Source: Faecalicatena contorta (lineage in GTDB: Bacteria > Bacillota > Clostridia > Lachnospirales > Lachnospiraceae). Taken from it: a stretch of 49,017 nucleotides of DNA. Position 1 is the stretch's first letter, and each line of letters begins with the position of its first letter. This document shows positions 1 to 8,928 of this stretch, piece by piece. The stretch is from the NCBI RefSeq assembly GCF_039521745.1, contig NZ_BAAACT010000177.1; one strand, written 5' to 3'. The notes under the pieces were generated by a model. The model worked only from the letters and a program-made list of their open reading frames with translations. It was not told the origin of the DNA and searched no databases. Made by a program: the position numbers and the translations under genes.

Positions 1-61
1 GGGAGGCGGCTCCCTGAAACCTACTGATGAAAGTCAGCAAGGCGCAGGGTGCCTACCTCAT
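1..61 (+). mobile_element. 3' end of a group II intron (domain VI), partial
   Basis: The first 61 bases do not continue the coupling-protein reading frame: TGATGA stops occur at 28-33, and the protein similarity that should extend about 190 residues further upstream, with the Walker A loop, is missing. The bases fold like intron domain VI. AGGC (4-7) pairs with GCCT (51-54), CCCTG (12-16) with CAGGG (45-49), and CTGA (25-28 area) with TCAG inside. GG (2-3) pairs with CC (56-57), leaving an unpaired A at 55, seven bases from a terminal AT at 60-61. A bulged branch-point A seven or eight bases from an AY end is the hallmark of domain VI. Domain V and the reverse transcriptase would lie left of the window. 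Confidence 0.6.
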
Positions 62-1359
62 ACCTTATGCAAATGCACAGCAGCTATGTTGTTACCGACC
101 CGAAAGGCACCGTCTTAATCGAGTGCGGGAAGCTCTTACAGCGGGGCGGGTACAAAATCAAAGTGCTGAATACGATTAACTTCAAAAAATCCATGAAATA
201 CAATCCCTTTGCCTATCTGCGGAGTGAAAAGGACATTTTGAAGTTAGTCAATACCATTATCGCCAACACCAAAGGCGACGGGGAGAAATCCGGCGAGGAT
301 TTTTGGGTAAAAGCCGAAAAGCTCTACTATACCGCGCTTATCGGCTATATCTGGTACGAAGCTCCCGACGAGGAAAAGAACTTTACGACGCTGCTTGAAA
401 TGATAAATGCGTCGGAAGCCCGCGAGGACGACGAGGATTTTAAGAACCCGGTAGACCTCATGTTTGAACGTCTGGAAGAAAAAGACCCGGAGCATTTTGC
501 GGTCAAGCAGTACAAGAAGTACAAACTGGCTGCGGGCAAAACGGCAAAATCAATCCTTATTTCCTGCGGCGCAAGGTTAGCCCCCTTTGACATACGGGAA
601 CTGCGCGAACTCATGGAAACCGACGAAATGGAGCTTGACACTTTGGGAGATAGAAAAACGGCATTGTTCGTTATCATCTCCGACACCGACGACACTTTCA
701 ATTTTGTTGTTTCCATTCTCTACACGCAGCTTTTCAACCTGTTATGCGACAAAGCCGACGACGTTTACGGCGGGCGGCTGCCTGTTCATGTGCGCTGCCT
801 GTTAGACGAGTTTGCGAATATCGGTCAAATCCCGAAGTTTGAAAAGCTCATAGCGACCATACGAAGCCGCGAAATATCGGCTTCTATTATTTTACAATCA
901 CAGTCGCAGCTAAAGGCAATCTACAAGGATAACGCCGACACGATTGTAGGCAACTGCGACACGACCCTTTTCTTGGGCGGCAAGGAAAAAACGACGCTCA
1001 AAGAAATATCGGAAATCTTAGGCAAAGAAACGATTGACAGCTTCAACACTTCCGAAACCAGAGGGCGGGAGCTTTCGCATGGGCTGAACTATCAGAAGTT
1101 AGGCAAAGAGCTTATGACGCAGGACGAAATCGCGGTCATGGACGGCGGGAAATGTATCTTGCAGCTTAGAGGTGTGCGCCCGTTCTTCTCTGATAAGTAC
1201 GACATCACGAAGCACCCGAAATACAAGTACCTGTCCGACGCAGACCCGAAAAACGCCTTTGACATGGAAAAGCACATCAAACGCCGCCCCGCTATCGTAA
1301 AGCCGGACGAAGTATTTGACTACTACGAAATCGACGTACAGGAGGACGCAGCACCGTAA
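62..1359 (+). CDS. VirD4/TraG-family conjugation coupling protein, 3' exon
   Basis: This is the C-terminal part of the type IV secretion coupling ATPase that brings the relaxase-DNA complex to the mating channel at the membrane. It begins at the motif SYVVTDPKG, which in full-length family members follows the Walker A region. The Walker B motif CLLDEFANIG lies near residue 255, and the IILQSQSQLK helix typical of TraG proteins follows. The N-terminal membrane helices and Walker A are absent because an apparent group II intron ends at base 61. Codon 61-63 is split, so splicing would supply its first base. The GTG at 49 lies in the intron and is unlikely to be a real start. If the intron does not splice, this is a broken gene. 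Confidence 0.88.
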
Positions 1360-1364
1360 AGGAG

Positions 1365-1469
1365 GTGGTAATCTATCCGAACTGTAAACATTGGCTACAT
1401 GATACGCGCCCCTACTTGGAGCGTGGCAGGAAGCCGCAGCGTATCAACCCTTACAAAAATGACAACTGA
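1365..1469 (+). CDS. small basic protein, 34 residues, unknown function
   Basis: A short frame begins at GTG 1365, directly after an AAAGGAGG sequence (1358-1364) that overlaps the VirD4 stop. It encodes a Tyr/Arg/Lys/Pro-rich peptide beginning VVIYPNCKHW and ending PYKNDN. The Shine-Dalgarno is almost contiguous with the GTG, so the true start may be a few codons in or the frame may be untranslated. It sits between the coupling protein and a terminator, so it would be the last gene of the upstream transcript. I do not recognise the family. Confidence 0.35.
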   Translation: MVIYPNCKHWLHDTRPYLERGRKPQRINPYKNDN

Positions 1470-1509
1470 ATACCGCCGCGCCGCAGCAGTTTAAGCAGCG
1501 CGGGGACGC

Positions 1510-1535
1510 AGCCGCCGAACACAGGCGGCTTTTTT
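1510..1535 (+). terminator. intrinsic terminator between VirD4 and the Maff2 gene
   Basis: AGCCGCC (1510-1516) pairs perfectly with GGCGGCT (1524-1530) around a 7-base loop, followed by a run of T (1530-1535). It may only partly block read-through, because transfer genes on both sides share orientation and function. Confidence 0.8.
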
Positions 1536-1599
1536 CATACCCAAAACCAAAAACAAACAATTTTTATCGCCGCAAAACGGCAGAAAGTGAGGATATTAT

Positions 1600-1815
1600 A
1601 TGGCATTTTTCAACAGCGCAGTAAACGTATTGCAGACCCTTGTTATCGCTCTTGGAGCAGGCTTAGGCATTTGGGGCGTTATCAATCTTCTGGAGGGATA
1701 TGGTAACGACAATCCGGGTGCGAAATCCCAGGGCATGAAGCAGCTCATGGCGGGCGGCGGCGTTGCCCTTATCGGCATGACCCTTGTACCGCTGCTTTCC
1801 GGGCTGTTCGGTTAA
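1600..1815 (+). CDS. Maff2-family membrane protein (pilin-like transfer component)
   Basis: This is a 71-residue hydrophobic protein with two predicted membrane segments (about residues 8-30 and 48-70) and a short charged loop (EGYGNDNPGAKSQG). Length and pattern match the Maff2 family found only in Clostridial conjugative elements next to VirB6. By size and topology it is probably the VirB2/TrbC-like pilin counterpart, which is an inference. AGTGAGGATATTAT before ATG 1600 provides a weak ribosome site. It is the first gene after the terminator and the start of the mating-channel block. Confidence 0.85.
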   Translation: MAFFNSAVNVLQTLVIALGAGLGIWGVINLLEGYGNDNPGAKSQGMKQLMAGGGVALIGMTLVPLLSGLFG

Positions 1816-1834
1816 GATAAGCGGGTAAAGGCTT

Positions 1835-2704
1835 ATGCAGAGCATACTTGACGCGATTAACGAATGGATAAAGGAAATCCTTATCGGAGCCATAAACGGT
1901 AATCTGTCATCTATGTTCGGGGACGTAAACGAAAAAGTCGGCACTATCGCCGCAGAGGTAGGCAGGACCCCGCAAGCGTGGAACGCAAACGTATTTTCCA
2001 TGATAAGGACGTTATCGGAAAACGTGATTGTCCCGATTGCGGGGCTTGTCATTACCTATGTCCTATGCTACGAGCTAATCAGCATGGTAACGGAAAAGAA
2101 CAATATGCACGATATTGACACGTTCATGTTTTTCAAGTGGATATTCAAGGCGTTTGTCGCAGTCTATCTTGTTACGCACACCTTTGATATTACTATGGCG
2201 GTGTTCGATATGGCGCAACACGTTGTTTCCGGCGCGTCGGGGGTAATCGGCGGCAACACGAATATAGACGTTGCCGCCGCCCTTGGCTCCATGCAGGACG
2301 GGCTTGAAGCAATGGAAATCCCCGAACTGCTCTTACTTGTCATGGAAACAAGCCTTGTGAGCTTGTGCATGAAAATCATGTCCGTATTGATAACCGTTAT
2401 CCTCTACGGCAGAATGATAGAAATTTACCTTTACTGTTCGGTATCGCCTATCCCGTTTGCAACAATGACAAATCGAGAGTGGGGACAGATAGGAAACAAC
2501 TACCTCAAAGCCCTGTTCGCTATCGGTTTTCAAGGCTTTATGATTATGGTATGCGTCGGCATTTATGCGGTTTTGGTAAACAGCATGATTATAGCGGATA
2601 ACCTGCACAGCGCGATTTTCTCCCTTGCAGCCTACACCGTTATTCTCTGCTTCTCCCTGTTCAAATCCGGCGCACTGGCAAAATCCATATTCAACGCACA
2701 TTAA
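1835..2704 (+). CDS. VirB6/TrbL-like conjugation channel protein
   Basis: A 289-residue polytopic membrane protein with hydrophobic stretches near residues 65-85, 100-120, 165-195, 225-250 and 260-280. The short soluble N-terminus includes an amphipathic start (MQSILDAINEWIKE). The motif YCSVSPIPFATM in the middle is typical of the VirB6/TrbL group in Clostridial elements. It would form the inner-membrane pore of the type IV secretion channel. It starts 19 bases after the Maff2 stop and is followed closely by the VirB3-like gene, forming the usual B2-B6-B3-B4 series. Confidence 0.85.
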   Translation: MQSILDAINEWIKEILIGAINGNLSSMFGDVNEKVGTIAAEVGRTPQAWNANVFSMIRTLSENVIVPIAGLVITYVLCYELISMVTEKNNMHDIDTFMFFKWIFKAFVAVYLVTHTFDITMAVFDMAQHVVSGASGVIGGNTNIDVAAALGSMQDGLEAMEIPELLLLVMETSLVSLCMKIMSVLITVILYGRMIEIYLYCSVSPIPFATMTNREWGQIGNNYLKALFAIGFQGFMIMVCVGIYAVLVNSMIIADNLHSAIFSLAAYTVILCFSLFKSGALAKSIFNAH

Positions 2705-2745
2705 AAGACACGCGGGGCTTCTCCCCGCAGAAAGGAGGTTTTTGC

Positions 2746-3150
2746 TTGGCGTATGTACCCGTACCGAAAGACTTATCCAAAGTCAAAACAAAGGTTGCTT
2801 TCAACCTTACAAAACGGCAAATCATTTGTTTTGCGGCTGCCCTTATCTTAGGACTTCCGCTTTTCTTTTTGCTCAAAGACAGCGCAGGCACAAGCCTTGC
2901 GTCGGTGGTAATGATTGCGGTTATGCTGCCCTGTTTCCTGTTCGCCATGTATGAGAAACACGGGCAGCCCCTTGAAGTGGTGGCAAAGCACATCATACAG
3001 ACAAAATTCATTGCCCCCAAAGAGCGACCCTATCAGACACAGAATTTATACGCCGTATTGGAACGGCAGAGAAAATTGGAAAAGGAGGTATCAGCGATTG
3101 CAAAAGGAACCTACAAAAAAGGCAGCGGGAAAAAGAAACGCCGGGGCTAA
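2746..3150 (+). CDS. PrgI-family (VirB3-like) conjugation protein
   Basis: A 134-residue protein starting at TTG 2746 after a strong AGAAAGGAGG site. The N-terminus (AYVPVPKDLSKVKTK) is the PrgI signature. Two membrane helices follow at about residues 28-45 and 52-68, then a soluble tail ends in a Lys/Arg-rich segment. In the VirB3 role it anchors the VirB4 ATPase to the membrane channel. Its 3' end overlaps the VirB4 start by 53 bases, suggesting translational coupling. Confidence 0.85.
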   Translation: MAYVPVPKDLSKVKTKVAFNLTKRQIICFAAALILGLPLFFLLKDSAGTSLASVVMIAVMLPCFLFAMYEKHGQPLEVVAKHIIQTKFIAPKERPYQTQNLYAVLERQRKLEKEVSAIAKGTYKKGSGKKKRRG

Positions 3151-5539
3151 CCCGCCCCGCAAGCTCTCCCGCGTCGAGAGAAAGCAGATTGCCGAGGTTA
3201 TAAGACAGGCAAAGGGCGACGGGAAAGCCCACACCGCGCAGCAGACAATCCCCTACATTCAAATGTACCCGGACGGGATATGCAAGGTATCAGAAAAGAA
3301 ATACAGTAAATCCATTGCCTTTGAAGATATTAACTATCAGCTTGCACAGGCAGACGACAAGACCGCCATTTTTGAAAACTGGTGCGACTTCCTCAACTAC
3401 TTTGACGCTTCCGTTTCGGTACAGCTTTCTTTCATCAATCAAGGGACACAGCGGGAACAGGCAGAGAAAGCTATCCATATTCCCGCGCAGGACGACGCTT
3501 TCAACTCTATCCGCACCGAGTATTCGGATATGCTGAAAAATCAGCTTGAAAAAGGCAACAACGGGCTTGTGAAGCACAAGTACATCACATTCAGTATCGA
3601 AGCAGACAATCCGGCGGCGGCAAAAGCCCGCCTTTCCCGTATTGAAACCGACGTGCTGAACAATTTTAAGGTACTTGGCGCGTCTGCCCGACCTATGACG
3701 GGCTATGAACGGCTGAACGTGCTGCATGGCGTATTCCACCCGGAGGGCAAGCCGTTTTCCTTTGATTTTTCATGGCTTGCCCCGTCCGGGCTTAGTACAA
3801 AGGACTTTATCGCCCCGTCCTCTTTCCATTTTGGCGAGGGACGCTATTTCCGCATGGGTAGAAAAATAGGCGCGGTATCATTCCTTGAAATCCTTGCGCC
3901 GGAACTGAATGACCGTATGCTTGCCGACATTCTGGACTTGGAAACGGGCGTTATCGTCAATCTGCATATCCGCAGTATCGACCAGACCGAAGCAATCAAG
4001 ACTATCAAGCGGAAAATCACAGACCTTGACAAGATGAAGATTGAGGAACAGAAAAAAGCAGTACGCAGCGGCTATGACATGGATATTATTCCCTCTGACC
4101 TTGCCACTTTCGGCAGCGAAGCGAAAAATCTCTTGCAGGATTTACAGAGCAGGAATGAAAGAATGTTCTTACTCACGTTCCTTGTCGTCAACATGGCAGA
4201 CACGAAGCGGAAACTTGAAAATGATATTTTCGCGGCGGCGGGCATTGCACAGAAATATAACTGCGCTTTGACGCGCCTTGACTATCAGCAGGAAGCGGGG
4301 CTTATGTCCTCTATCCCTCTTGGGGAAAACCTTATCCCTATTCAAAGAGGGCTGACGACAAGCAGCACCGCTATTTTTATCCCCTTTATCACGCAGGAGC
4401 TTTTCCAGACAGGCGCAGCCCTCTATTACGGACTGAACGCTCTTTCAAACAACATGATACTCTGCGACCGCAAGCAGCTTAAAAATCCGAATGGGCTTAT
4501 CTTGGGAACGCCGGGAAGCGGTAAATCCTTTGCAGCGAAACGGGAAATGACAAATGCTTTCCTCATTACGGACGACGATATTATCATCTGCGACCCGGAA
4601 GCCGAGTATTTCTCCCTTGTGCAGCGTCTGAACGGTCAAGTTATCCGTTTGTCGCCTACGGGCAAGGGCATTGACGGAAAGCCCCAGTACGTCAACCCTA
4701 TGGACATTAACTTGAATTACAGCGAGGACGACAGCCCCCTTGCGCTGAAATCCGATTTTATCCTGTCCTTGTGTGAGCTTGTCATTGGCGGCAAGGAGGG
4801 CTTGCAGCCGATTGATAAGACGGTCATTGACCGCGCTGTAAGAAACGTGTACCGCCCGTTTTTAGCAAACCCCGACCCGGCAAATATGCCGATTTTGGGC
4901 GACCTCTACGACGAGCTTTTACGGCAGCCGGAGCCGGAAGCGGCGCGGATCGCGTCGGCGTTGGAGCTTTATGTATCGGGAAGCCTTAACGTCTTTAACC
5001 ACAGGACGAATGTAGAGCTTTCAAACCGCCTTGTCTGCTTTGATATTAAACAGCTTGGAAAGCAGCTTAAAAAGTTGGGTATGCTCATTGTGCAGGACCA
5101 GGTATGGAACAGGGTAACGGTCAACCGGGCAGAAAAGAAATCCACACGCTACTATATGGACGAATTTCACTTGCTTCTGAAAGAGGAACAGACCGCCGCT
5201 TACAGCGTGGAGATTTGGAAGCGTTTCAGAAAGTGGGGCGGCATACCCACAGCCATTACGCAGAACGTTAAAGACTTACTTAGCAGCCGCGAAGTGGAAA
5301 ATATCTTTGAAAACTCTGATTTTGTCCTCATGCTCAATCAAGCGGCAGGCGACCGGGCTATCCTTGCAAAGCAGCTTAACATTTCCCCGCAGCAGATGAA
5401 GTACGTTACCCACACCGAAGCGGGCGAGGGACTTATCTTCTACGGAAACGTGGTACTGCCCTTTGTAGACCGCTTCCCGAAAGATACCGAGCTTTACCGG
5501 GTAATGACGACGAAGCCGGAGGAAGTGGGCGAAGCATGA
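3098..5539 (+). CDS. VirB4-like conjugation ATPase
   Basis: This is the motor ATPase of the mating channel, about 813 residues. I chose TTG 3098 because AAAGGAGG lies at 3081-3088 at proper spacing; a longer frame back to 2915 would run through most of the PrgI gene. Walker A is GTPGSGKSF with the lysine at about residue 476, and Walker B is YYMDEFHLLL with Asp/Glu at about 688-689. The N-terminal half is the alpha-beta CagE/TrbE/VirB domain and the C-terminal half is the RecA-like P-loop domain. The stop overlaps the next gene by four bases (ATGA). Confidence 0.93.
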   Translation: MQKEPTKKAAGKRNAGANPPRKLSRVERKQIAEVIRQAKGDGKAHTAQQTIPYIQMYPDGICKVSEKKYSKSIAFEDINYQLAQADDKTAIFENWCDFLNYFDASVSVQLSFINQGTQREQAEKAIHIPAQDDAFNSIRTEYSDMLKNQLEKGNNGLVKHKYITFSIEADNPAAAKARLSRIETDVLNNFKVLGASARPMTGYERLNVLHGVFHPEGKPFSFDFSWLAPSGLSTKDFIAPSSFHFGEGRYFRMGRKIGAVSFLEILAPELNDRMLADILDLETGVIVNLHIRSIDQTEAIKTIKRKITDLDKMKIEEQKKAVRSGYDMDIIPSDLATFGSEAKNLLQDLQSRNERMFLLTFLVVNMADTKRKLENDIFAAAGIAQKYNCALTRLDYQQEAGLMSSIPLGENLIPIQRGLTTSSTAIFIPFITQELFQTGAALYYGLNALSNNMILCDRKQLKNPNGLILGTPGSGKSFAAKREMTNAFLITDDDIIICDPEAEYFSLVQRLNGQVIRLSPTGKGIDGKPQYVNPMDINLNYSEDDSPLALKSDFILSLCELVIGGKEGLQPIDKTVIDRAVRNVYRPFLANPDPANMPILGDLYDELLRQPEPEAARIASALELYVSGSLNVFNHRTNVELSNRLVCFDIKQLGKQLKKLGMLIVQDQVWNRVTVNRAEKKSTRYYMDEFHLLLKEEQTAAYSVEIWKRFRKWGGIPTAITQNVKDLLSSREVENIFENSDFVLMLNQAAGDRAILAKQLNISPQQMKYVTHTEAGEGLIFYGNVVLPFVDRFPKDTELYRVMTTKPEEVGEA

Positions 5540-6498
5540 CAGAGGAATTAAAGACGGACATTATCATCAACCGGGACGCGCTCTTTGCTCTTAGGGAACT
5601 GCCCGACGAAAGCGTGAATTGCTGCGTAACAAGCCCGCCCTACTATGCACTTAGGGACTACGGGCTTGACGCACAAATTGGGCGGGAGGACACGCCGGAG
5701 GAATACATAGAAAGGCTTGTTGCCGTATTCCATGAGCTAAAGCGCGTCTTGCGTTCCGACGGTACCTTTTGGCTGAATATCGCAGACACCTATTGCGGCA
5801 CCGGGAACAAAGGTTACTATGCCGACCCAAAGAACCCGAAAGGCAGAAACGGACAGCAGACTGCGAAAAATGCCCGCGCTCCCGGCTGCAAGCAAAAGGA
5901 TTTAATCGGTATTCCGTGGCTTTTAGCCTTTGCCCTACGCGCTGACGGGTGGTATTTACGGAGTGATATTATCTGGCAGAAAGAAAACCCTATGCCGGAA
6001 AGCTGCAAAGACCGACCGAGCCGCTGCTATGAACATATCTTTTTGCTTACAAAGTCAAAGAAATATTTTTATGACGCTGCCGCCATTGCGGAGCCTATCG
6101 CTGCCACAACAGCGGCGCGTTACCGCACCGGGCGGGGCGCGGGACACAAGTATGCTGATGAAGTACCCGGACAAGGGAAAGTACAGGGTATCAACCGCAC
6201 AAGAAGCGGCGGCTACTATGACGAAGCACTTATACCGACCATGCGGAACAAGCGGGACGTGTGGCTTATCAACACGGTACCATACAGCGGCGGGCATTTC
6301 GCCGCCTATCCTCCGAAGTTAGCGGAAACCTGTATCAAGGCTGGCTGTCCGAAAGGCGGCGTTGTCATAGACCCCTTTTTAGGCAGCGGCACAACGGCGG
6401 CAGTCGCAAAAAGCCTTGACCGACACTATATCGGTATCGAACTGAATATTGAGTATTGCGCCCTTGCAAGGGCGCGGATTGGAGGTGTGCAGCCATAA
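5536..6498 (+). CDS. orphan site-specific DNA methyltransferase (N4-cytosine/N6-adenine class)
   Basis: A 320-residue enzyme transferring a methyl group from S-adenosylmethionine to an exocyclic amino group in DNA. The catalytic motif IV TSPPYY is at about residues 31-36 and the SAM-binding motif I DPFLGSGTT near 278-286. The order (IV before I) is the beta class. A variable target-recognition region lies between (about 90-200). No restriction endonuclease is adjacent, so it is an orphan modifier, probably marking element DNA against host restriction during transfer (inference). It is embedded in the transfer operon by a four-base overlap with VirB4. Confidence 0.9.
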   Translation: MTEELKTDIIINRDALFALRELPDESVNCCVTSPPYYALRDYGLDAQIGREDTPEEYIERLVAVFHELKRVLRSDGTFWLNIADTYCGTGNKGYYADPKNPKGRNGQQTAKNARAPGCKQKDLIGIPWLLAFALRADGWYLRSDIIWQKENPMPESCKDRPSRCYEHIFLLTKSKKYFYDAAAIAEPIAATTAARYRTGRGAGHKYADEVPGQGKVQGINRTRSGGYYDEALIPTMRNKRDVWLINTVPYSGGHFAAYPPKLAETCIKAGCPKGGVVIDPFLGSGTTAAVAKSLDRHYIGIELNIEYCALARARIGGVQP

Positions 6499-8630
6499 AA
6501 CAATATAAGCCGCGTGATAAAATCACGCAGAAAATGACCCGCGACGGACTTATCGAGGTCAACGAAACCAAAGAAACCGCCGAGCGTGTAAGCCGCCGGG
6601 AACAGGAAGCGGATTTTTCAAAACCGCAGGAGCAGCCCGCGCCGCAGGCCGCACAGGAAGCGGCGGCGCAGAACGTGGCAGAGCTACCCCCTGTTTCTCC
6701 TGACGCTTCCCCGCTTCCTCTTGCGCCAGAGCTTCCCCACAGGCAGGACACCGCTACCGCCGAGCGCGTCATGGAGCGCGTTGGCGCAGCCCAGACCCGG
6801 AAAGCGAGTAAAAAGGCAGCGCAGAAAGCACAGCGCGACGCTACGGTAAAAGAGAAATCTTCCCGCTTGCAGTTTACCGAGGAAGAATTAAATACGCCGG
6901 AGCTTGAAACGTATATCAAAAAATCCGATAAAGCCGCCGACCGTCTGGACGCGGCAAAGGCAGCTATCCCCAAAGAAAAGAAACTTGTAGGGGAACGCAC
7001 CTTTGACGAAGCCACAGGAAAGGCAAAGACCCGCTTACGCTTTACCGAGCAGGAAAAGCCGATAAATGGCGGCAAAGCCCACCCTAACCCGCTATCCCGC
7101 CCCGCGCAGGAAGCGGGTATTTTCGTCCACAACAAGATACATTCCGTTGAAAAGGATAATTCCGGCGTGGAGGGAGCGCATAAATCCGAGGAATTAGCGG
7201 AGAAGGGCGCAAAGTACGGGACGCGGAAAATCCGGGAGGGCTACCGCAGCCACAAGCTGAAACCCTACCGGGCGGCGGCAAAGGCTGAAAAAGCAGCGGA
7301 GAAAGCAAACGTCAATTACCTGTACCACAAGACGCTGCATGAGAACCCGCAGCTTACAAGTAACCCCCTATCCCGTTTCATGCAGAAGCAGCAAATCAAG
7401 CGGCAGTATGCTAAGGCAGCAAAGACGGGCGGCGCAGCTACCGCAAAGAAAGCCGCCGAGAATACCCGCAAGGCAGCGAAGAAAACCGCCGAGGAAACAA
7501 AGAAAGCGGTTGCTTTTGTGGGGCGGCACCCGGCGGGCGTTGGTATCGCCGTTGCCGCGCTGCTCTTATTCATCATGGTATCAGCGGGACTTTCTTCCTG
7601 CGGGGCTATGTTTTCCGGCATGATGAACGGCGTTCTTGGGACGTCCTACACGTCGGAGGACAGCGACCTTGTGGCAACGGAAAACAACTACGCCGCAAAG
7701 GAAACCGAGCTTCAGCAGCGGATTGACAATATCGAGCGCGACAATCCCGGCTATGATGAATACCGCTACGACCTTGACAATATCGGGCATAACCCGCATG
7801 AACTGGCTTCTTACCTTACCGCCCTTTTGCAGAGCTACACGCCCCAGAGCGCACAGGCAGAGCTAAACCGCGTCTTTGATAAGCAGTACACCTTGACACT
7901 GACGGAAGAAATCGAAGTGCGCTACCGCACCGAAACCCGCACCGACACATGGACGGACGAGGACGGGAACAGCCACAGCGATACCTATACTGTTGAAGTA
8001 CCCTATAACTATTACATTCTCAATGTCAAGCTGACAAACAGACCGATTAACAGCTTTGTATCGGAGCTTTTGACCGCAGAACAGCTTGAAATGTACCAGG
8101 TGTATCTGGAAACAAGCGGCAACAAGCCCTTGATTTTCGGCGGCGGTTCTCCCGACGTTTCCGCGTCCGAGGATTTAAGCGGCGTACAGTTTGTAAACGG
8201 GACGCGCCCCGGAAATACCGCGATTGTAGATATAGCGAAGCGGCAAGTCGGCAACGTGGGCGGGCAGCCCTATTGGAGCTGGTACGGCTTTAACAGCCGC
8301 GTGGAGTGGTGCGCCTGCTTTGTGTCGTGGTGCTACGGGCAAATGGGCTTATCCGAGCCGCGTTTTGCCGCCTGTCAATCACAGGGTATTCCGTGGTTTA
8401 CTTCACGCGGGCAATGGGGAGCGCGGGGCTATGAGAATATCGCACCCGGCGACGCTATCTTTTTCGACTGGGACTTAGACGGAAGTGCAGACCATGTAGG
8501 GCTTGTTATCGGCACAGACGGAAGCCGCGTCTATACCGTCGAGGGCAATTCCGGCGACGCCTGCAAAATCAAAAGCTATCCCTTAGACTATGCCTGTATC
8601 AAAGGGTACGGGCTGATGAACTGGAACTAA
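6456..8630 (+). CDS. CHAP-domain cell-wall hydrolase of the transfer apparatus
   Basis: A protein of about 724 residues: a long charged, Ala/Lys/Glu-rich N-terminal region (likely coiled or disordered), one membrane helix near residues 365-385 (VGIAVAALLLFIMV), an extracellular stalk and a C-terminal CHAP domain. Probable catalytic Cys is about 619 (in EWCACFVSW) and His about 680 (in DHVGLV). It would cut peptidoglycan locally to let the channel through, as VirB1-type proteins do. The start is unclear. ATG 6456 lies inside the methylase gene. A GGAGG at 6481-6485 is spaced for an ATA at 6495 and the conserved-looking sequence begins there. ATG 6534 has no clear ribosome site. Confidence 0.85.
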   Translation: MRPCKGADWRCAAIKQYKPRDKITQKMTRDGLIEVNETKETAERVSRREQEADFSKPQEQPAPQAAQEAAAQNVAELPPVSPDASPLPLAPELPHRQDTATAERVMERVGAAQTRKASKKAAQKAQRDATVKEKSSRLQFTEEELNTPELETYIKKSDKAADRLDAAKAAIPKEKKLVGERTFDEATGKAKTRLRFTEQEKPINGGKAHPNPLSRPAQEAGIFVHNKIHSVEKDNSGVEGAHKSEELAEKGAKYGTRKIREGYRSHKLKPYRAAAKAEKAAEKANVNYLYHKTLHENPQLTSNPLSRFMQKQQIKRQYAKAAKTGGAATAKKAAENTRKAAKKTAEETKKAVAFVGRHPAGVGIAVAALLLFIMVSAGLSSCGAMFSGMMNGVLGTSYTSEDSDLVATENNYAAKETELQQRIDNIERDNPGYDEYRYDLDNIGHNPHELASYLTALLQSYTPQSAQAELNRVFDKQYTLTLTEEIEVRYRTETRTDTWTDEDGNSHSDTYTVEVPYNYYILNVKLTNRPINSFVSELLTAEQLEMYQVYLETSGNKPLIFGGGSPDVSASEDLSGVQFVNGTRPGNTAIVDIAKRQVGNVGGQPYWSWYGFNSRVEWCACFVSWCYGQMGLSEPRFAACQSQGIPWFTSRGQWGARGYENIAPGDAIFFDWDLDGSADHVGLVIGTDGSRVYTVEGNSGDACKIKSYPLDYACIKGYGLMNWN

Positions 8631-8658
8631 CCGCAAAAATGAAAGGAGTATTGACATT

Positions 8659-8928
8659 ATGGCAATGAGTAAGATTGAACGTATCGACCGGGAAATCCAG
8701 AAAACCCGCGAGAAAATCACAGAGTATCAGAACAAGCTGAAAGGACTGGAAGCGCAGAAAACTGAAGCGGAAAACCTTGAAATCGTACAGCTTGTGCGCT
8801 CCATGCGCTTAACCCCCGCAGAGCTTAACGCTATGCTGTCCGGCGGCGGGATTCCCGGCATGGCTGCCGCCGTTCCCGAAGAAACCACAGACTATGACGA
8901 AGAACAGGAGGACACCGAGAATGAATAA
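8659..8928 (+). CDS. DUF4315 family protein
   Basis: An 89-residue acidic protein whose first half is a predicted coiled coil (IDREIQKTREKITEYQNKL). The motif MRLTPAELNAML in the second half is typical of the DUF4315 family found in Clostridial ICEs between the wall hydrolase and the DUF4366 protein. AAAGGAG precedes the start; a second ATG two codons later is an alternative. Function is unknown. Tight linkage to DUF4366 (8-base overlap) suggests the two act together. Confidence 0.85.
   Translation: MAMSKIERIDREIQKTREKITEYQNKLKGLEAQKTEAENLEIVQLVRSMRLTPAELNAMLSGGGIPGMAAAVPEETTDYDEEQEDTENE

Noticed and set aside
1..48. Upstream continuation of the VirD4 frame
   Set aside because: Stops at 28-33 and no similarity to the coupling protein; explained better as intron domain VI.
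2915..3097. Longer VirB4 start inside the PrgI gene
   Set aside because: PrgI is clearly coded in the other frame there, and AAAGGAGG at 3081-3088 points to TTG 3098.
6365..7135. 256-residue minus-strand open frame opposite the methylase/CHAP region
   Set aside because: It is antisense to well-supported genes, low-complexity Ser/Ala/Arg-rich, lacks a ribosome site, and arises from GC-rich codon bias.
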